Shown here: positions 1 to 8,284 of the stretch, piece by piece
Layout: each line of letters opens with the position of its first letter
How positions within the stretch are numbered: the first letter of the stretch is position 1
Assembly: GCF_000384375.1 (NCBI RefSeq)
Contig: NZ_ARVX01000001.1
Span: 930,001 to 994,000, forward strand
DNA length: 64,000 bases
DNA from: Methylotenera versatilis 79
GTDB taxonomy: Bacteria; Pseudomonadota; Gammaproteobacteria; Burkholderiales; Methylophilaceae
Reading direction: 5' to 3'
Notes under the pieces: model-generated
What the model saw: the letters and a program-made list of their open reading frames with translations, nothing else
What the model was told of the DNA's origin: nothing
Database searches by the model: none
Position numbers and translations under genes: made by a program

Positions 1-572
1 AAGCGTGCGGCGTCGTCAGTGGTTTGCGCCGCGACTGCCTTTAAGCTTTGCAAACCATTCGTCACTAAATTGCCCAGTTTTGCATAACCTTTAGCGGATT
101 TCTCTGAAAGACGCGCATTTAATAACAGCAATGGAATATCACGCTTTTTACACGTGGCGATCAAGTTAAACCAAAGCTCGGTTTCCATTAATAAACCAAT
201 TTTAGGTTGAAAATGCTTTAAAAAACGCTTCACCGCAAACCGTAAATCGTAGGGCAAATAAACGCGTAGCACACTATCCGCAAATAATTGCTCACTGGCG
301 TCGCGCCCAGTTGGCGTGGTGTGGGAAAGCAAAATCTGGTGATTCGGATACGCCAATAATAAGGCTTTAATTAATGGCTCTGCAGCTCGCGTTTCGCCAA
401 CAGAAACGCAGTGCAGCCAAATAACAGACTTAACACTTTTAAATCGATAAAAACCAAAACGCTCTGCCCAATGCTGACGATAAGCGGGCTGCTTAATACC
501 GCGCCACCATAATTTAAGCGGTACGAATGGCAACACTAAATACAGCAAGAGATTGTAAATAAATTGAGACAT
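1..572 (-). CDS. waaA: 3-deoxy-D-manno-octulosonic acid transferase, 5' part only
   Basis: The gene runs off the left edge, so only the N-terminal ~190 residues are present. It begins at an ATG whose complement ends at 572. WaaA (KdtA) adds Kdo from CMP-Kdo to lipid A precursor at the inner membrane. Visible family features are the membrane-anchoring N-terminus with the LPLKLWWRG segment, the HCVSVGE motif (the conserved Glu of GT30 enzymes), LLSHTTPTGR, and GLLMETELWFNL followed by LLLNARLSEKS. These match the N-terminal Rossmann half of WaaA along its whole length. It is divergent from the carrier-protein cluster that starts at 808. There is no sign of frame disruption. Confidence 0.95.
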   Translation of the reverse strand, partial: MSQFIYNLLLYLVLPFVPLKLWWRGIKQPAYRQHWAERFGFYRFKSVKSVIWLHCVSVGETRAAEPLIKALLLAYPNHQILLSHTTPTGRDASEQLFADSVLRVYLPYDLRFAVKRFLKHFQPKIGLLMETELWFNLIATCKKRDIPLLLLNARLSEKSAKGYAKLGNLVTNGLQSLKAVAAQTTDDAAR

Positions 573-807
573 ACTTTATTTTCTCACGAAAGTGGCCCAG
601 TTTTTGCGTTGTATGAAATACGATTTCAACTGATTACATAATTTTAAGCAATTGAATTCTGAGTAAGTGGACTTATTGGATGAAAAATATACGTTATCTG
701 ATAGCCCATTTAGGTGATAGATTTATTTAATAAAGTGATTACAATGGATTAATTGTAAATAATTGTAACAAATTTGAACTTAAACAATTTTACTAAGGTT
801 AATTAAC

Positions 808-1065
808 ATGCAAAATATGACAACAGAAGTTTATGTGCGCGTTAAGGCAGTATTGGCATCACAAGCGGAGCTTAATCAAGACGCTGGCAATCTCGATTTA
901 GACGATGATTTGTTTGCAGCGGGAATGAGTTCACGTGCAACGGTGGGGGTAATGTTGGGGCTTGAGTCAGAATTTGATCTTGAGTTTCCCGATGCGATGC
1001 TGCGCCGCGATGTTTTCGAAAGCGTACGTGCGATTAGCAATGCCATTACTAGCTTGCAAGCTTAG
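808..1065 (+). CDS. acyl/aminoacyl carrier protein
   Basis: An 85-residue acidic protein with the carrier-protein fold signature DDDLFAAGMSSRATVGVM. By alignment with the canonical GxDS motif, Ser42 is the expected 4'-phosphopantetheine site; the usual Asp before it is replaced by Ser41. The last helix (FPDAMLRRDVFESVRAISNAI) is typical of the family. AAGG lies about 8 bases before the ATG. It is followed after 2 bp by an acyl-CoA-dehydrogenase-like gene and then by an amino acid:carrier protein ligase, so it is most likely the dedicated carrier that receives an activated amino acid rather than the fatty-acid ACP. The cognate amino acid cannot be read from the sequence. Confidence 0.88.
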   Translation: MQNMTTEVYVRVKAVLASQAELNQDAGNLDLDDDLFAAGMSSRATVGVMLGLESEFDLEFPDAMLRRDVFESVRAISNAITSLQA

Positions 1066-1067
1066 AG

Positions 1068-2240
1068 ATGCTAGCCAATCAGGCTCAGGTTGACGCGCGA
1101 CTTGCAGACATAGAACGTATTGGCCGCGAGATTGCTAGCGTCAATGCGGTTGATGTTGATGCGAACAGCCGCTTTCCGATTGAGGCTATCACGGCGTTAC
1201 GCGCAACGGGTATTTTTGCAGCACCGATTTCTGTCGAGTTTGGTGGCGTAGGCGCAGATGCTATTGAATTAGCGCGTGGCTGCTGGATTTTAGGACAATA
1301 TTGTTCGGCTACTGCATCAATCGTAGCGATGCATCACACACAAATTTTGTCGGTTGTGCATCACGCTAATGATAATGTTCAGCTGCAAGATTATTTACGT
1401 CGAGTCGCACGTGATAATCGCATTATCGCCTCGGTCACTTCTGAAGTAGGGCCTGGTGGCGATATGCGCAGTAGTAATTGCGCGGTAGAGGTTGAAGGCG
1501 ATAGTTACACGCTGACCAAAAAAGCGACTACCGTTTCTTATGGTAGTTATGCCGATGACTTAATGATTACCGCACGTAAAAATGTGGATGCAGCTAGTGG
1601 CGATCAAGTGTTAGTGATTGCTGAAAAAGGCCAATTTCAATTACAAGATCAAGGCGTGTGGGATACTTTAGGCATGCGTGGCACTTGCAGCCCGCCGGCC
1701 ACTATTGTTGCAAAAGGCGCTGCCTGGCAAGTGATATCCACACCATTTGCAGATATAGCCACCTATACAATGGTGCCAACATCGCATATTTTTTGGTCTT
1801 CATGGTGGTTAGGTTTAGCGACAGATGCGGTAAGTAAAGCGCGCGAATTATTTCGTGCCAAAGGCCGCTCTAATCCAGGTGTAACGCCAATGGGCGCACA
1901 TCGTGTGGCCGATTTAGACGCCGAGCTGCAAAAAATGGAATACGAAGTATTTGGTTTAGCGCGCGAATACGCAGAAGCATTAGCCGTTAAAGACCTGCAA
2001 AAACTATCCAGTTTGGCATTTTCATTGCGGATTAATACACTTAAGTTGAATAGCTCACGTGCTGTGGTGGCAATTGTGAGTGAAGCTTTAAGTGTATGTG
2101 GTATTCAGGCTTACAAGAATAATGGGCCATTTTCATTAGGGCGGCATCTGCGCGATGCGCATTCGTCCGTGATGATGGTGCATAACGACCGCATCCAATT
2201 AACTAATGCGGCAATGTTGCTGGTGCATAAAGGCAATTAA
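1068..2240 (+). CDS. acyl-CoA dehydrogenase-like flavoprotein
   Basis: 390 residues with acyl-CoA dehydrogenase architecture: N-terminal helical domain, central beta domain (around IIASVTSEVGPGGDMRSSN and DTLGMRGTCSPP) and C-terminal four-helix domain. It starts 2 bp after the carrier protein stop, so the two are almost surely co-translated. The C-terminal stretch LGRHLRDAHSSVMMVHNDRI resembles carrier-protein-associated members and group D flavin monooxygenases rather than mitochondrial-type fatty acyl-CoA dehydrogenases. Family knowledge allows either FAD-dependent alpha,beta-desaturation of a thioester or flavin-dependent oxygenation. From context the substrate is probably the aminoacyl thioester on the adjacent carrier; this is inference. 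Confidence 0.8.
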   Translation: MLANQAQVDARLADIERIGREIASVNAVDVDANSRFPIEAITALRATGIFAAPISVEFGGVGADAIELARGCWILGQYCSATASIVAMHHTQILSVVHHANDNVQLQDYLRRVARDNRIIASVTSEVGPGGDMRSSNCAVEVEGDSYTLTKKATTVSYGSYADDLMITARKNVDAASGDQVLVIAEKGQFQLQDQGVWDTLGMRGTCSPPATIVAKGAAWQVISTPFADIATYTMVPTSHIFWSSWWLGLATDAVSKARELFRAKGRSNPGVTPMGAHRVADLDAELQKMEYEVFGLAREYAEALAVKDLQKLSSLAFSLRINTLKLNSSRAVVAIVSEALSVCGIQAYKNNGPFSLGRHLRDAHSSVMMVHNDRIQLTNAAMLLVHKGN

Positions 2241-2302
2241 AAATAGTCTTAAGTTAAGTCGTCATAAAATAATAATTAAGCGGCAAATTAAAGGGGACAA
2301 AA

Positions 2303-3217
2303 TTGGATAAACTTGATGATGCGCATTTGGCATTTAAAGCACAGCTTTTTCAACACAAACTACTACTAGATAGCGGCGTAAAAGGCATTGTTGGTCGCGC
2401 AGCGCCTCTAGTCGAATTGGTGAGCAGCTTGCAAAGCATGATTGATCGCGAATCCAAAAAAGATGGTGCGGTAAAAGCTTGCTTTCCGCCAGTCGTACCA
2501 CGCGAATTGCTGCGTAAAGTGGGTTATATGGAAAATTTCCCTAACTTATGTGGCTCTATCAGTACTTTTTCTGGAGGCGATAAAGAGCAACTTACGTTAG
2601 TTGAAACGGTGAAAAGTGGCGGCGATTGGTCACCGCATTTAGTGCAAACTGAAGTGACTCTAACACCTGCCAGCTGTTATCCCTTATACCCAACGCTTGC
2701 AGGTACGCTACCAGATGGCGGCGTATTATTCGATTTAAATTGCTACTGTTTTCGACATGAACCATCCAATGATCCTGCACGTTTGATGAGTTTTGAAATA
2801 CGTGAAAATGTCCGTGCCGGTTCGCCAGCAGATGTTCAAAAATGGCGTAGCGATTGGCTTAATCGAGGTCAGGGATTGATTGAGTCATTGGGGTTACCTG
2901 TATTTTTAGATACTGCTAGTGATCCTTTTTTTGGCCGTGGCGGCCGAATGATGAAAGCCAGCCAAAAAGAGTTAGAGCTTAAATTTGAATTGTTAGTGCC
3001 GATCTGGGGTGAAGATTCACCCACTGCTGTGGCTTCATTTAATTATCATCAAGACCACTTCGCCCATATATTCGGCATTCATACTGCAGATGGAAAAGGT
3101 GCACACACGGCTTGTTTGGGTTTTGGTATTGATAGGTTAGTTATTGGTTTGCTTAAAACACATGGTTTTGACATGAAAGCTTGGCCTGCCAGCGTACGCC
3201 AAACTTTGATGATGTGA
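2303..3217 (+). CDS. amino acid:carrier protein ligase (class II aaRS-like)
   Basis: 304 residues resembling the catalytic core of atypical seryl-tRNA synthetase without the tRNA-binding arm. Known members activate a small amino acid (Gly or Ala) with ATP and load it on the phosphopantetheine of a carrier protein instead of tRNA. Motif 2 is visible as CFRHEPSNDPARLMSFEIRE (about 148-168) and motif 3 as CLGFGIDRLVIGLL (271-284). Cys125, a Glu at 165 or 168, and Cys271 fall where the family's Zn ligands lie. The start is TTG, preceded by AAAGGGGAC at good spacing; no ATG fits better. The carrier protein gene two positions upstream is the natural partner. Confidence 0.88.
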   Translation: MDKLDDAHLAFKAQLFQHKLLLDSGVKGIVGRAAPLVELVSSLQSMIDRESKKDGAVKACFPPVVPRELLRKVGYMENFPNLCGSISTFSGGDKEQLTLVETVKSGGDWSPHLVQTEVTLTPASCYPLYPTLAGTLPDGGVLFDLNCYCFRHEPSNDPARLMSFEIRENVRAGSPADVQKWRSDWLNRGQGLIESLGLPVFLDTASDPFFGRGGRMMKASQKELELKFELLVPIWGEDSPTAVASFNYHQDHFAHIFGIHTADGKGAHTACLGFGIDRLVIGLLKTHGFDMKAWPASVRQTLMM

Positions 3218-3223
3218 GTCTGT

Positions 3224-4207
3224 TTGATGAGCGCGCAACAGCAATTATTTAATTTAACACCCGCGATGTTTAGTCCACATACGCTGCACGGTTTTAATCA
3301 AAATTTTCGTGAAACCAACTGTTATGGTGATTTGATTATTGAGTTAGTTTACAGCTTAGGGCTTGAGCCAACAGCTTGCTTAGCCTATACATTGGCAGTC
3401 GATTTTGAGGGTGATCAGTGGACTTTCGGCAAGCCATCAGGTCACGATTTAATGCAGCTATATGGTATCCGCATAGAAGAACTATCGCTGTATCGCTTAC
3501 TAATCGATCAAATTGTGACGCAAATACAGCGCGGATCCGTGCCTTTGCTTGAAGCAGATGCATATCATTTGCCCGACACCGCAGGAATCGATTATCTGGT
3601 TAACCATGTTAAAACCACCATAGCAATCACGCATATTGATGTCGAAAATAAAGTGTTACGTTATTTTCATAATGCAGCATTTGCTGAGCTAAATGGTGAG
3701 GATTTTGACGGTGTTTTGCGGCCGTTAATCAGCGCTCAAAAGGGATATTTACCCCCTTACTGTGAGTTGGTGAAGCTTGATATGCTAAAAGTATTATCCC
3801 AAGATGAACTACGCGCACTGGCATTTACCAGCGCAAAATTTCACCTTAAAAAGCGACCACGTCGCAATCCTATTGAGCAACACGGCTTGGTAATGGCTGA
3901 GCATCAGCAAAATATGATTTCAGGTGGACAAGCGTTTTATCATGCCTATACATTTGTGGCTTTACGGCAATTGGGTGCGGCACATCAATTAGGCGCGCAT
4001 TTTTTGCGCTGGTTAAATGCTGATGATGAGAATCTAAAAGCTTCTGCAAACGCATTTGAGCAAATCTCTGCTGCCGCTAAAATGCTGGTATTAAAGCTTG
4101 CTCGTGTCAGCTATAGCGCCAAGCCGACTGATTTAACGGCAATATTCGTAGAAATGGCGGCACAATATGAGTTAGCAAGCCAACATTTGGATGTGGCATT
4201 TTCTTAA
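3224..4207 (+). CDS. DUF1839 family protein, possible aminoacyl transferase
   Basis: 327 residues that I recognise as DUF1839. Conserved-looking blocks are the N-terminal ETNCYGDLIIELVYSLGLEP, then AYTLAVDFEGDQWTFGKPS, LEADAYHLPDTAG and the HVKTTIAI strand. An early Cys, with a later Asp and His in the DAYHLPDTAG block, resembles the papain-like N-terminal domain of BtrH, which moves an aminoacyl group from a carrier protein to an amine. Transfer of the amino acid loaded by the upstream ligase is therefore a reasonable but unproven role. It starts 6 bp after the ligase stop. An ATG one codon later is equally possible. There is no signal peptide, so it is cytoplasmic. Confidence 0.75.
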   Translation: MMSAQQQLFNLTPAMFSPHTLHGFNQNFRETNCYGDLIIELVYSLGLEPTACLAYTLAVDFEGDQWTFGKPSGHDLMQLYGIRIEELSLYRLLIDQIVTQIQRGSVPLLEADAYHLPDTAGIDYLVNHVKTTIAITHIDVENKVLRYFHNAAFAELNGEDFDGVLRPLISAQKGYLPPYCELVKLDMLKVLSQDELRALAFTSAKFHLKKRPRRNPIEQHGLVMAEHQQNMISGGQAFYHAYTFVALRQLGAAHQLGAHFLRWLNADDENLKASANAFEQISAAAKMLVLKLARVSYSAKPTDLTAIFVEMAAQYELASQHLDVAFS

Positions 4208-4212
4208 ATGTC

Positions 4213-6744
4213 ATGACAGTGTCTGACGCCAATTCTGCAATACCACACGCCTTTTTATCATTAGCGGGTGAAACAGTTGAAACTCTAAATACGCAGGCAG
4301 GTTACCAGTTTTCTTATCTAACAACTGAGGATGGCGTTTACGAAATACCTGCTGATATTCCAAAAGATGCAATTTTTAATGTAACAACTGTACCTGGCAC
4401 CATCACAAGCAACGATGTACAGAAAGACGCACAATTAGATCAGTATGATCATTGGGTATGTATTAGCTTTAACGCGACTACTCATTCAAATACGGTAAAT
4501 TTTTTACAATTTGATGGGCTTCTTACGCACGCAGATGTATTTTTAAACGGCAATCTAATTGTGCAATCGCGGAACGCTTTCCAGACACACTTGGTGAATG
4601 TGAGCGCACACTTACAAGCGAACAATCAGCTATATATTTGTTTCAGAGCAATCGCGCCTTTATTAGCGAAAAAACAAGCACGGGGCCGTCACTCAACAAA
4701 ATTGGTGAATGAGCGACACTTACGCTTTATTCGCACGCCAACGCTGGGTTATATGCTGGGTTTTGCCTCGGCAACTAAACTAATCGGTGCTTACAGGCCA
4801 ATATCATTAGTTACTCAACAACAGTTTTTGGTGCAATCCTCACAAATAGATACGCATTTATCGCTGCCGAATACAGGTGTTTTTACACTGAATTTACAGC
4901 TAAAAAGTTTGGTTAAGTCGCCAGAAAGCGTCATTTTGTTAGTGATAGATGAATCGACTCAAACACAGGTCGCCCATTACCCAGTTAATATTAGTCAGCA
5001 ACAAGACATGATTTATATTAAGGCAAGTGGCGATGTACAAAATGTCGCTGCGTATTGGCCGCATACACACGGTAAGCCACAACGTTATTTATTTAAATTG
5101 GTATTAGATACAGATTGTGAAATACAGCTAGGTCTTTATGGTTTTAGGCAGTTTTCGCGAGTAGACAACCAAATTAATATGAACGGCACACCAATTTTTT
5201 TACGTGGTGCATGTTGGACACCGATGAGCCCAGCCAATTTGCAAACATCCGCAGAAGATTTACGTGAACGTTTGAATCTACTCAAGCGAGCGGGTATTAA
5301 TATGTTGCGTATTCCTGGCAATATGCCGTACGAATGTGATGATTTTTACCAACTGTGCGATGCGCTCGGCATACTGATTTTTCAAGATTTTGCCTTTACC
5401 AATTTTGATTATCCTGATACCGATACGGATTTTGTGGCTAGCGTGACGGTTGAGGCAACTCAGTTTTTAAACAAACACGGTAACCGTGCCTGTTTAAGTA
5501 TTTTGGCGGGCAATAGCGAAGTAGCGCAACAAGCATCTATGATGGGGTTAGATTTAAATCAACTAGGAAATCCTATTTTTGATGATGTGTTGAAGGGTTT
5601 ATCAGCACAATTCGCGCCCAACGTAACCTATATCAGCTCTAGCCCAATGTCAGACACGATTCCGTTTCATGTAGGTAATAATAATGGCAGTTCACATTAC
5701 TACGGCGTTGGTGGTTATATGCGTGATTTTGACGATGCACGTTTATTTAAAGGCCAGCTTATTGCTGAATGCTTAGCATTTTCGCATGTGCCAGAAGAAT
5801 CCAGTTTGATTCAATTTTTTAATCAAGAGTTGTTACCAACCCATCATCCGCACTGGAAAGAAGGTGTACCAAGAGACAATGGCGCAGGTTGGGATTTTGC
5901 TGACATTACTGATTATTACGTTGAGCAATTGTTTGGTGTTAACGTTAAATCGCTGCGCGCTACGCAACCGCAACGCTATTTAGATTTATGCCGCGCAGCA
6001 AGCTGTGAGGTAGTTGAACGAACCATGGCAATATTTCGGTCAAATGCGCCGAAAGGCCGCGCCGCTTTGGTGTGGCTGCTACACGATTTAAAACCTGGCG
6101 CAGGTTGGGGTTATATTGATAGCTTTGGTGTACCAAAATCGCCGTTTTACGGCTTAGCGCGCGCGTCACAACCTATCACAGTTTTATTTGTAGACGAAGG
6201 TTTGGAAGGCCTTGCCGTTTACTTGGCAAATGATAGTGCGGAATTGTTAGATTATCAGCTTGAAATCGCTTTGATCACAGCAGAAGGCTCTTTATTTGAG
6301 CGTGCTACACAAGCCTGTCAATTAACGCCGCGCAGTGTTAAGCGTATTAGCGTTGATGCATTCTTGGGACGATTTGTAGACTCGAGTTATGCCTACCGCT
6401 TTGGTGCGCGCGGCTTTGTGGCAACGGTGGCTAAACTCACCAATTTAGATGGTGAAATCATTAGTCAAAAAGTGTTTGTAGAACCAAGTTTAACACTAGA
6501 AAATCGCCAAGATGTTGATATTGTGGCTACATTGAAGCAAGTAGAAATTGACTGTTATTGCCTGAGTTTAAGCACAAATAAACCTGCGTTTTTCGTCACA
6601 ATTGATGTACCCAATTGCACTTTAAGCGATAATTATTTTCACTTGATGCCAAGCTACTCTATGCAAATTACGCTTACAAGTCGTGATCTTAAGTTGCATG
6701 GGCGTGTACGGGCATTAAATACCCAAGCGGTTGCAATAAAATAG
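4213..6744 (+). CDS. glycoside hydrolase family 2 protein, beta-mannosidase-like
   Basis: 843 residues. It has an N-terminal jelly-roll sugar-binding domain (FDGLLTHADVFLNGNLI, about 98-114), an Ig-like region, then a TIM-barrel starting near INMNGTPIFLRGACWTPMSP. Glu436 in AGNSEVAQQ fits the GH2 acid/base (an Asn usually precedes it; here NSE). Glu519 in LIAECLAFSHVPE fits the nucleophile, so the enzyme is probably active. There is no signal peptide, so it would act on an intracellular glycoside. It sits 5 bp after the DUF1839 gene and abuts the thioesterase, pointing to one operon. A glycosidase in a carrier-protein pathway is unusual; the sugar substrate is unknown. Confidence 0.82.
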   Translation: MTVSDANSAIPHAFLSLAGETVETLNTQAGYQFSYLTTEDGVYEIPADIPKDAIFNVTTVPGTITSNDVQKDAQLDQYDHWVCISFNATTHSNTVNFLQFDGLLTHADVFLNGNLIVQSRNAFQTHLVNVSAHLQANNQLYICFRAIAPLLAKKQARGRHSTKLVNERHLRFIRTPTLGYMLGFASATKLIGAYRPISLVTQQQFLVQSSQIDTHLSLPNTGVFTLNLQLKSLVKSPESVILLVIDESTQTQVAHYPVNISQQQDMIYIKASGDVQNVAAYWPHTHGKPQRYLFKLVLDTDCEIQLGLYGFRQFSRVDNQINMNGTPIFLRGACWTPMSPANLQTSAEDLRERLNLLKRAGINMLRIPGNMPYECDDFYQLCDALGILIFQDFAFTNFDYPDTDTDFVASVTVEATQFLNKHGNRACLSILAGNSEVAQQASMMGLDLNQLGNPIFDDVLKGLSAQFAPNVTYISSSPMSDTIPFHVGNNNGSSHYYGVGGYMRDFDDARLFKGQLIAECLAFSHVPEESSLIQFFNQELLPTHHPHWKEGVPRDNGAGWDFADITDYYVEQLFGVNVKSLRATQPQRYLDLCRAASCEVVERTMAIFRSNAPKGRAALVWLLHDLKPGAGWGYIDSFGVPKSPFYGLARASQPITVLFVDEGLEGLAVYLANDSAELLDYQLEIALITAEGSLFERATQACQLTPRSVKRISVDAFLGRFVDSSYAYRFGARGFVATVAKLTNLDGEIISQKVFVEPSLTLENRQDVDIVATLKQVEIDCYCLSLSTNKPAFFVTIDVPNCTLSDNYFHLMPSYSMQITLTSRDLKLHGRVRALNTQAVAIK

Positions 6745-7635
6745 ATGGAATATAGTGAAACTATGCCTCAAGATGCATCAATATTAATGAATACGCTACC
6801 ACCTAAATTATATCGCGGCTTGCTCATGCTTACCTCTTCATGGGTGGGGGAGCGTGTCAATGAGAAATCTTTACTGATTAAAGTCCACGATGTACCAAAT
6901 GCAACAAAATTACCGTTAATTTGGTGTGGCGGTCCGCCAGAAATGGGCACAATTATTAGTATTTTCGGTAAAGAGCGCACGATTTATGGCCTGCGTGGTA
7001 CGTACGATTTTGTAGAGCCAACACATGATGTGATTACTGCCTTAAGCCAATATTATGCAGATGAAATTGAGCGCACGATTCCGTCACAAACTTATTTAAT
7101 TGCAGGCTACTGTGCCGCTGCTTACATTTCGATAGAAGTAGCTAACTTGCTAATGCAACGCGGCTACAAAATTGGTTTTTTAGGATTAGTTGATCGCGAT
7201 GTCACTGAAAAAACGAAGATGCTACGTGTGTTTAGAAAGCTATTTGATTGGACAGACAGGCTTGGTGCTAAAGCTTATGCATTAAGAGATGCGATTAAAC
7301 AACAAGATACCCGTTTTAAAATAACTAACACGCTGAAAGTTATTAACACTGGTTCAAACAAACCAGTCGAAGATCCGCGTAATCGTATTAAATATGTCAA
7401 AAAACCTGCTGAAGCGATGTATGAACTTAAGCCTTATTCAGGCAAAGTAAATTTGTTTTTCATCCGCTGGGGCGTGTTTGGTTATTATCAATTAGGCTTT
7501 TTTAGACGTTACTGGCGCAAAATTGCCAAGGGTGGTTTGCAAGTAGAGTTTGTACCAGGATATTCCCATAAATATCCATCATGGCCACTTATTATTCGCA
7601 TGTTGCATAATCGATTAAATGAGACTGGCTATTAG
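6745..7635 (+). CDS. alpha/beta-hydrolase thioesterase with Cys nucleophile
   Basis: 296 residues with the fold of NRPS/PKS-type thioesterases. The nucleophile elbow reads AGYCAAAYISIEVA, so Cys123 takes the place of the usual Ser. The Asp of GLVDRD and the His of PGYSHKYPSW are plausible triad partners. A thioesterase at the end of a carrier-protein operon would release or transfer the product from the carrier; Cys-type domains in related enzymes often act as acyltransferases. The start codon follows the GH2 stop directly with no spacer. A second in-frame ATG lies at 6763, and neither has a clear ribosome-binding site. It is the last gene of the run. Confidence 0.75.
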   Translation: MEYSETMPQDASILMNTLPPKLYRGLLMLTSSWVGERVNEKSLLIKVHDVPNATKLPLIWCGGPPEMGTIISIFGKERTIYGLRGTYDFVEPTHDVITALSQYYADEIERTIPSQTYLIAGYCAAAYISIEVANLLMQRGYKIGFLGLVDRDVTEKTKMLRVFRKLFDWTDRLGAKAYALRDAIKQQDTRFKITNTLKVINTGSNKPVEDPRNRIKYVKKPAEAMYELKPYSGKVNLFFIRWGVFGYYQLGFFRRYWRKIAKGGLQVEFVPGYSHKYPSWPLIIRMLHNRLNETGY

Positions 7636-8107
7636 TTTTTAAATGCTCGAAATTGACATATTTTAGAATTTTGGGTTAATCTTTATTGATAAAAAAATTC
7701 TTAATTAAGTTTTGCTAGTAATGCAGAATATAGTTATCTAGCAGGTCGTTACAGTCATTTTTTGGATTGCATTGCCTTCATCGCAAGATGTAGATACCTG
7801 ACTGAACGAGTCATCAAATACACACATTCATATGCATGAAATTATTATTTCAATTGCATCTACGGTTAGATTGTTTAATACGCAAAAAGACCAGCGTTTA
7901 TCACCATTGAACTTAATTCTAATATTTTCATTTTTCAACTTACGCTCTGACAACCACCGCATACACAAACCATTTATTTAAGCGAGAAATTTATTTTTTA
8001 AATTTAATGTGCTGTAAGTAATCACTCACCTTAACTCAATGCAAATACTGGCCTTGTTTAATGACTTAACACACCAAAATGGTGCAAAATTAACTTTAAA
8101 ATTAGTA

Positions 8108-8136
8108 TTGACGTACACAAAATAAAGGCCTAAATT
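8108..8136 (+). promoter_or_regulatory. candidate sigma70 promoter of nrdJa
   Basis: TTGACG (8108-8113), a 17-bp spacer and TAAATT (8131-8136). The predicted start of transcription is near 8143, just in front of the NrdR-like palindromes, about 140 bp before the coding start. This is a pattern match only. Confidence 0.4.
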
Positions 8137-8146
8137 TCCATTCAAG

Positions 8147-8193
8147 ACACAACATGTTGTGTTAAAGCAGTTTTTTTACACAAAAATTTTGTG
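8147..8193. promoter_or_regulatory. tandem NrdR-box-like palindromes
   Basis: Box 1 is the perfect 16-bp palindrome ACACAACATGTTGTGT (8147-8162). Box 2 is ACACAAAAATTTTGTG (8178-8193), palindromic about its central A. The ACAC starts are 31 bp apart, three helical turns. The NrdR consensus is ACAC-N8-GTGT, and known pairs are spaced by about three turns in front of ribonucleotide reductase genes. Position, sequence and spacing all fit NrdR repression of nrdJ. Box 2 is one base longer than the consensus in its right half. Confidence 0.72.
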
Positions 8194-8284
8194 ATTATTA
8201 ATATAAATCACATAGTTAGCATTCATTCAGGTTAAAGCATCATTAGTTATACATTGAGTCAGAGATAAATCAGGGGAGTAAGCC

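Larger units (their letters stand above)
7636..8284. other. 649-bp intergenic region upstream of nrdJa
   Basis: I find no convincing coding sequence here. The distal 180 bp carries a candidate promoter and two palindromes resembling NrdR boxes, listed separately. The first 450 bp is AT-rich; I see no terminator hairpin after the thioesterase gene and no conserved cobalamin-riboswitch boxes. Confidence 0.6.

Noticed and set aside
7636-8284. Cobalamin riboswitch in front of nrdJa
   Set aside because: I looked for the conserved B12-box pattern and did not find it; the palindromes fit NrdR better. An Rfam scan would settle it.
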